Positions 6,557-9,745 of a stretch of DNA of 9,745 nucleotides are shown in pieces (within the stretch, counting starts at the first letter, position 1; each line of letters starts with the position of its first letter). Source of the DNA: Tannerella sp. (lineage in GTDB: Bacteria > Bacteroidota > Bacteroidia > Bacteroidales > Tannerellaceae); assembly GCA_031268395.1 (NCBI GenBank), contig JAIRXI010000363.1, positions 1 to 9,745 of the forward strand, read 5' to 3'. The notes beneath the pieces were generated by a model. The model did no database searches, was not told the origin of the DNA, and saw only the letters and a program-made list of their open reading frames with translations. Position numbers and translations under genes: made by a program.

Positions 6557-7939
6557 ATGGATGAAATCAAAAACCGTTTCCACGCGCTTATTGCGAACAA
6601 GGACTGGAAAGAGGTAAAACAGCAACTGAATACACTTGAACCCCTTCATATAGCCGGCATCATTGAGATGCTGGAAAAGGCGGATGCCGTGGTGCTTTTC
6701 CGCCTCCTGCCCGGGGCGCTGGCGAAAGAGACGTTCCAGCACCTCTCTCACGACGAACAGGAAGACATCATCGAAGGGCTGGCCACCAATCGCAACCAGA
6801 TCGCCAGCCTGCTCAACGATCTCGACCCGGACGACCGGACGGCCTTCTTCGAGGAACTGCCCGGCAAGGTGAGCCAGCGTCTGGTACAGATGCTCTCCAA
6901 GGAAGAGCGCGAGATTGCCACCCGCCTGCTGGGATATCCGGAAGACAGCATCGGCCGCCTGATGACGCCCGAATACGTGGCGATCAAGCCCTATTTCACC
7001 GTCGAACAGGCGCTGGATCACATCCGGAAATTCGGCCACGACTCCGAAACCCTGAATGTGATTTACGTCGTAACCGACCAGTGGCACCTGATCGACGACA
7101 TCCGGATCAAGGAACTGATCCTCGCTTCGCCCGGGCAGGTCATCTCGGACATGACAGACAACCGTTTCGTGGCCCTGAACGCTTACGACGACCAGGAAGT
7201 AGCCGTCAAGGTCTTCCAGGACCAGGACCGCGTGGCCCTGCCGGTAGTGGACACCGACGGGACGCTGCTGGGCATCGTGACGGTCGACGACGTGATGGAC
7301 GTGGCCGAAGAAGAAAGCACCGAAGACTTCCAGAAATTCGGCGGTACGGGAGGACTGGACCTGTCATACACCCGGAGTTCCCTGCTCGAACTGGTAAAAA
7401 AACGTGCCGGCTGGCTGACCGTTCTCTTTTTCGGCGAGATGATGACCGCTTCGGCCATGGGATTCTTCGAGCGGGAAATATCCAGGGCCGTTGTGCTGGC
7501 GCTGTTTGTACCACTGATCATTTCCAGCGGCGGCAATTCGGGTTCTCAGGCGGCCAGTCTGATCATCCGCGCCCTCGCGCTGGACGAACTGAAACTGCGA
7601 AACTGGTGGTATGTCATGAAAAAGGAAGTTCTCTCGGGGCTGCTGCTGGGTTCGATACTGGGCGTTATCGGTTTTTTCCGCATCATGATCTGGCAGCAGG
7701 CCGGGTTCCACGACTACGGCGAATACTGGCCCTGGATTGGCGCCAGCGTTTCCCTTTCACTGATTTTTATCGTCCTCTGGGGGACGCTCTCCGGATCTAT
7801 GATCCCCTTTATCCTGAAACGTGCCGGACTGGACCCGGCTACCGCTTCCGCTCCCTTTGTCGCAACGCTGGTCGACGTCACGGGACTGGTTATCTATTTC
7901 AGCATCGCAGCCCTGTTGCTGGGAGGAAAATTACTGTAA
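6557..7939 (+). CDS. mgtE: Magnesium transporter MgtE
   Basis: Mg2+-selective channel/transporter of the inner membrane, active as a homodimer and gated by cytosolic Mg2+. The 460-residue length fits the family. The cytosolic N domain (about 1-130) has helical HLSHDEQEDIIEGL/LLNDLDPDDRTAFFEEL repeats. A CBS-domain pair (about 135-255) follows, starting GRLMTPEYV and including VVDTDGTLLGIVTVDDVMDV. A connecting helix leads to five membrane segments (about 284-304, 310-330, 357-378, 389-413, 430-455). The pore region carries PLIISSGGNSGSQAASL (319-335). AGLDPATASAPFVATLVDVTGLVIYF (423-448) contains D440, which corresponds to the Mg2+-binding aspartate of the selectivity site in Thermus MgtE. 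The start has a clear GGAG eight bases upstream. It is probably transcribed alone from a structured leader. Confidence 0.96.
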   Translation: MDEIKNRFHALIANKDWKEVKQQLNTLEPLHIAGIIEMLEKADAVVLFRLLPGALAKETFQHLSHDEQEDIIEGLATNRNQIASLLNDLDPDDRTAFFEELPGKVSQRLVQMLSKEEREIATRLLGYPEDSIGRLMTPEYVAIKPYFTVEQALDHIRKFGHDSETLNVIYVVTDQWHLIDDIRIKELILASPGQVISDMTDNRFVALNAYDDQEVAVKVFQDQDRVALPVVDTDGTLLGIVTVDDVMDVAEEESTEDFQKFGGTGGLDLSYTRSSLLELVKKRAGWLTVLFFGEMMTASAMGFFEREISRAVVLALFVPLIISSGGNSGSQAASLIIRALALDELKLRNWWYVMKKEVLSGLLLGSILGVIGFFRIMIWQQAGFHDYGEYWPWIGASVSLSLIFIVLWGTLSGSMIPFILKRAGLDPATASAPFVATLVDVTGLVIYFSIAALLLGGKLL

Positions 7940-7941
7940 AA

Positions 7942-7954
7942 CGTTCCCTGAACG
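7942..7954 (+). other. Small hairpin just after mgtE
   Basis: CGTTC (7942-7946) and GAACG (7950-7954) form a 5-bp stem with a three-base loop directly behind the mgtE stop. There is no T-run, so it is not a convincing rho-independent terminator. It could work together with the large inverted repeat that follows, or be the degenerate edge of that repeat. Confidence 0.3.
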
Positions 7955-7958
7955 AGAA

Positions 7959-8100
7959 TAACGATGAATTATGAACGATGAACGATGAATTGTGAGATTT
8001 GGAATGCTCCCGGATCATACGGCCAATGGGCATTTTGGGTTTATGCTTCACGCGGTGGGGCTGAACCCGTTCATCGTTTATCGTTCATCGTTCATCGTTC
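7959..8100. repeat. Heptamer-rich inverted repeat (AACGATG-type) between mgtE and the GLUG gene
   Basis: The left side (7959-7994) contains repeated ACGATGA units with ATTATGA variants. The right side (8069-8100) contains the opposite strand as TTCATCG units. GAACGATGAACGATGAA (7973-7989) is perfectly complementary to 8084-8100, a 17-bp stem around 94 bases. Such ACGATGA tracts are, from memory, frequent between genes in Bacteroidales. The 74 bases between the two sides hold no ORF of note. The structure may end transcripts or be a relic of a small mobile repeat. Confidence 0.65.
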
Positions 8101-8167
8101 TTTAACGGAGTTTCCCGAAAATCCGTCAAAAGAGTAGGGAAAATTAAATTCACTAAAACAAGACATC

Positions 8168-9601
8168 ATGCGAAAAATTATCTTTTTGACAATCCTCTGC
8201 CTCCCGCCGGCCATTGGCGCGGTACGGGCGCAGAGCTACGGCGGCGGCAGCGGCACAGCTGCCAACCCCTATCTTATTTCCTCCAAAGCACATCTGGAAG
8301 AACTGGCCATAACGGTAAACGGCGGCGCCACTTACAGCGGCTTTCATTTCCGGCTGGCAGCAGATCTGACCGGAATCACCACCGTCATTGGCAACACGTC
8401 GGCGTCCCCTTTCAGCGGAACGTTCGACGGCGACGGGTATACGGTCGCGCTGAACATTCACATTAACGATGACGGATATGCGGGTCTCTTCGGCTGTCTC
8501 GCCGGTGCAACCGTCAAAAATACGGGCGTAAGCGGCAGTATTGGCTTTGATGATACTGACGGCACGTATGCTTTTTCTTTGGGTGGCATTTGCGGTTCGG
8601 CCAATGGCTGTATGTTCAGCCACTGTCATAATGCGGGAGATATTTCCGCTTCCGTTTCTTCCTATTCCGCTTCATCTGCCGGCGGCATTTGCGGATACAG
8701 TAACTATACTGCCATCGACAATTGTTACAATACGGGGAGTATTTCCGTTTCTGCTCCTTCCGCCGGCGGCATTTGCGGACAGAGCGACGCTGCCGTCATC
8801 GGTAATTGTTACAATACGGGACATATTTCCGCTCCATACAATGCCGGCGGCATTTGCGGAAAAGGAGACGGTACCGTCAGCAATTGTTATAATCTGGGGA
8901 ATATTTATGCTTCCGTTCGTTCTTATTCTTATGCGGGAGGCATTTGCGGAATAGACGGTACGGTCAGTAATTGCTACAATGCGGGAAATATTTCTGCTTC
9001 CGCTTCCGTATCTTCTCATGCAGGCGGTATTTGCGGATATAACGGCATCATCCGCAATTGCTTCGCTGCCAATGCAACAATTGCGGCTACCGCCGGCAGT
9101 CAGTATGCGGGAAGAATTGTGGGCGACGGTTCCGTATTGAACTGCCACGCCCTGATATCGATGGAGGTAAACGATCAGTTAAGGCGCAGTATGAACGCCG
9201 ACAGCAAGGACGGGGCCGATGCGGAGCTTTCGGCATGTAAAGACGCATCGTGGATAACGTCTGTCCTGGCGTGGGATTTTGCGGATGTATGGGCGATACC
9301 CGCCGGCGGCGGATTGCCTGTATTGAAAGGTCTGCCCGTACCTGTGGGAAATCTGTCGCCGGAAGCGCCCGTCGCAGAAGCTGTCCTCTATCCCAATCCC
9401 GCCGCCGGCGAGGTGCATATCCGCAGCGGCCGGCCGGTGTCGAGGGTAGAGATCTACGACATGGCGGGCGTCTGTGCGCTGGCCGTCAGCAAGGCCGGCG
9501 AAACGGTAGACCTCCGCCCGTTGCCTGCCGGCATCTACGCGGTACGGATTTACACGCCGGGCACGCCGCCGCAGACGCAAAAACTTGTCGTCCGGAAATA
9601 G
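8168..9601 (+). CDS. Secreted GLUG-type repeat protein with T9SS type A sorting domain
   Basis: The 477-residue product has a signal peptide (1-21, cleavage likely at VRA|QS). The region 23-110 is typical of GLUG-repeat surface proteins (GSGTAANPYLIS, FSGTFDGDGYTV, YAGLFG). Residues 138-330 hold about six repeats of 27-33 residues with the core AGGICG..GTVSNCYNxGxISAS, plus degenerate first and last units. Each unit has two cysteines (142, 153; 175, 186; 203, 214; 230, 240; 260, 269; 289, 298), where relatives more often have GGLVG. The C-terminal region from about 405 (LYPNPAAGEVHI, VEIYDMAGV, DLRPLPAGIYAVRIYT, KLVVRK) is a T9SS type A sorting domain, so the protein should be exported across the outer membrane and anchored or released. 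A beta-helical adhesin-like role is inferred and no ligand is visible. No -7 box was found upstream. Codons in the repeat region are AT-richer than in neighbouring genes. Confidence 0.85.
   Translation: MRKIIFLTILCLPPAIGAVRAQSYGGGSGTAANPYLISSKAHLEELAITVNGGATYSGFHFRLAADLTGITTVIGNTSASPFSGTFDGDGYTVALNIHINDDGYAGLFGCLAGATVKNTGVSGSIGFDDTDGTYAFSLGGICGSANGCMFSHCHNAGDISASVSSYSASSAGGICGYSNYTAIDNCYNTGSISVSAPSAGGICGQSDAAVIGNCYNTGHISAPYNAGGICGKGDGTVSNCYNLGNIYASVRSYSYAGGICGIDGTVSNCYNAGNISASASVSSHAGGICGYNGIIRNCFAANATIAATAGSQYAGRIVGDGSVLNCHALISMEVNDQLRRSMNADSKDGADAELSACKDASWITSVLAWDFADVWAIPAGGGLPVLKGLPVPVGNLSPEAPVAEAVLYPNPAAGEVHIRSGRPVSRVEIYDMAGVCALAVSKAGETVDLRPLPAGIYAVRIYTPGTPPQTQKLVVRK
8675..9040 (+). repeat. 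Tandem DNA repeats encoding AGGICG units
   Basis: The coding repeats are conserved in DNA as well as in protein. GCCGGCGGCATTTGCGGA occurs three times (near 8678, 8761 and 8842), with close variants near 8935 and 9021, and each is followed by an AATTGTTA/AATTGCTA C-type stretch for NCYN. Spacing is 81-93 bases, all multiples of three. This points to recent duplication or gene conversion and to possible copy-number change between strains. Confidence 0.7.
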
Positions 9602-9619
9602 CGGCAGGGAGGCTTCATT

Positions 9620-9647
9620 AACGAGGAACGAGGAACGAGGAACGGGG
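9620..9647. repeat. Four tandem heptamers AACGAGG
   Basis: AACGAGG is repeated three times perfectly (9620-9640), followed by AACGGGG (9641-9647), 18 bases after the stop of the GLUG-type gene. The unit differs at one base from the AACGATG heptamer upstream of the same gene, so the gene is bracketed by related simple repeats. A slippage-prone intergenic tract is the plain reading. Confidence 0.75.
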
Positions 9648-9649
9648 TT

Positions 9650-9718
9650 TGCCCGTCAGGGCATTCATATTCATAGCTACGGATAGCTCCCTGCAGGATG
9701 GAACTCCGTACGGAGTTC
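9650..9718. repeat. Cluster of short palindromes, one perfect over 18 bp
   Basis: Three hairpins follow one another: TGCCC-GTCA-GGGCA (9650-9663), AGCTA-CGGA-TAGCT (9675-9688) and the perfect palindrome GAACTCCGTACGGAGTTC (9701-9718). An ATG at 9698 opens 16 codons to the window edge, but that frame runs straight through the palindrome and is not convincing. The cluster resembles dispersed intergenic repeats of Bacteroidales (from memory). The remaining bases to 9745 show nothing recognisable. Confidence 0.6.
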
Positions 9719-9745
9719 AACCGCCGGTTTGATCGCTTTTTCTAT

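Noticed and set aside
8675..9040. CRISPR array
   Set aside because: The repeated blocks are in-frame parts of a coding sequence with spacing in multiples of three and related intervening sequence, not unique spacers.
8672..9148. A repetitive antisense frame over the GLUG-type array
   Set aside because: Its repetition is only the complement of the coding repeats, and the plus-strand protein has a signal peptide and sorting domain.
9698..9745. Start of another gene at the right edge
   Set aside because: The 16 open codons are generated by the 18-bp palindrome and repeat-like sequence, with no ribosome site or promoter; evidence is too thin.

Overview
The window looks like a chromosomal segment of a GC-rich member of the Bacteroidales (phylum Bacteroidota). 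The evidence is the divergent xerD / aroQ-pyk-O-methyltransferase arrangement typical of that order, promoter-like TAnnTTTG (-7) boxes, weak or absent Shine-Dalgarno sequences at most genes, and a secreted protein ending in a type IX secretion (T9SS) type A sorting domain. The presence of a T9SS cargo argues against Bacteroides itself and for a Porphyromonadaceae/Tannerellaceae/Dysgonomonadaceae-like lineage. The genus cannot be decided from the sequence.

Layout. Positions 1-51 (minus) hold what may be the first codons of a divergent gene, with its promoter box at 91-98. An AT-rich intergenic region with a dispersed-type palindromic repeat (167-234) leads to the promoter box (337-344) and RNase R (rnr, 517-2706, plus). 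The tyrosine recombinase xerD (2722-3624, minus) converges on rnr with a 15-bp gap. Between xerD and aroQ, two identical -7 boxes face each other as a perfect 10-bp inverted repeat. Then come aroQ (3729-4151, shikimate pathway), pyk (4190-5641, glycolysis) and a COMT-like O-methyltransferase (5657-6301), closely spaced as an operon.

A 255-bp leader precedes the magnesium transporter gene mgtE (6557-7939). It contains a 14-codon upstream ORF whose peptide is acidic/proline-containing and then basic. The uORF stop codon lies in the left arm of a 15-bp hairpin. The right arm of that hairpin can pair instead with the mgtE Shine-Dalgarno sequence. This is a plausible leader-peptide-controlled, mutually exclusive RNA switch for Mg2+ uptake and the most interesting item in the window.

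The right end is accessory in character. A secreted, cysteine-rich GLUG-type repeat protein with a T9SS sorting domain (8168-9601) sits between stretches of heptameric repeats (AACGATG-type upstream, AACGAGG-type downstream). It is followed by a cluster of short palindromes, including a perfect 18-bp one (9701-9718). The housekeeping genes act in RNA decay, chromosome dimer resolution, aromatic amino acid synthesis, glycolysis and Mg2+ supply, and no single pathway joins them.
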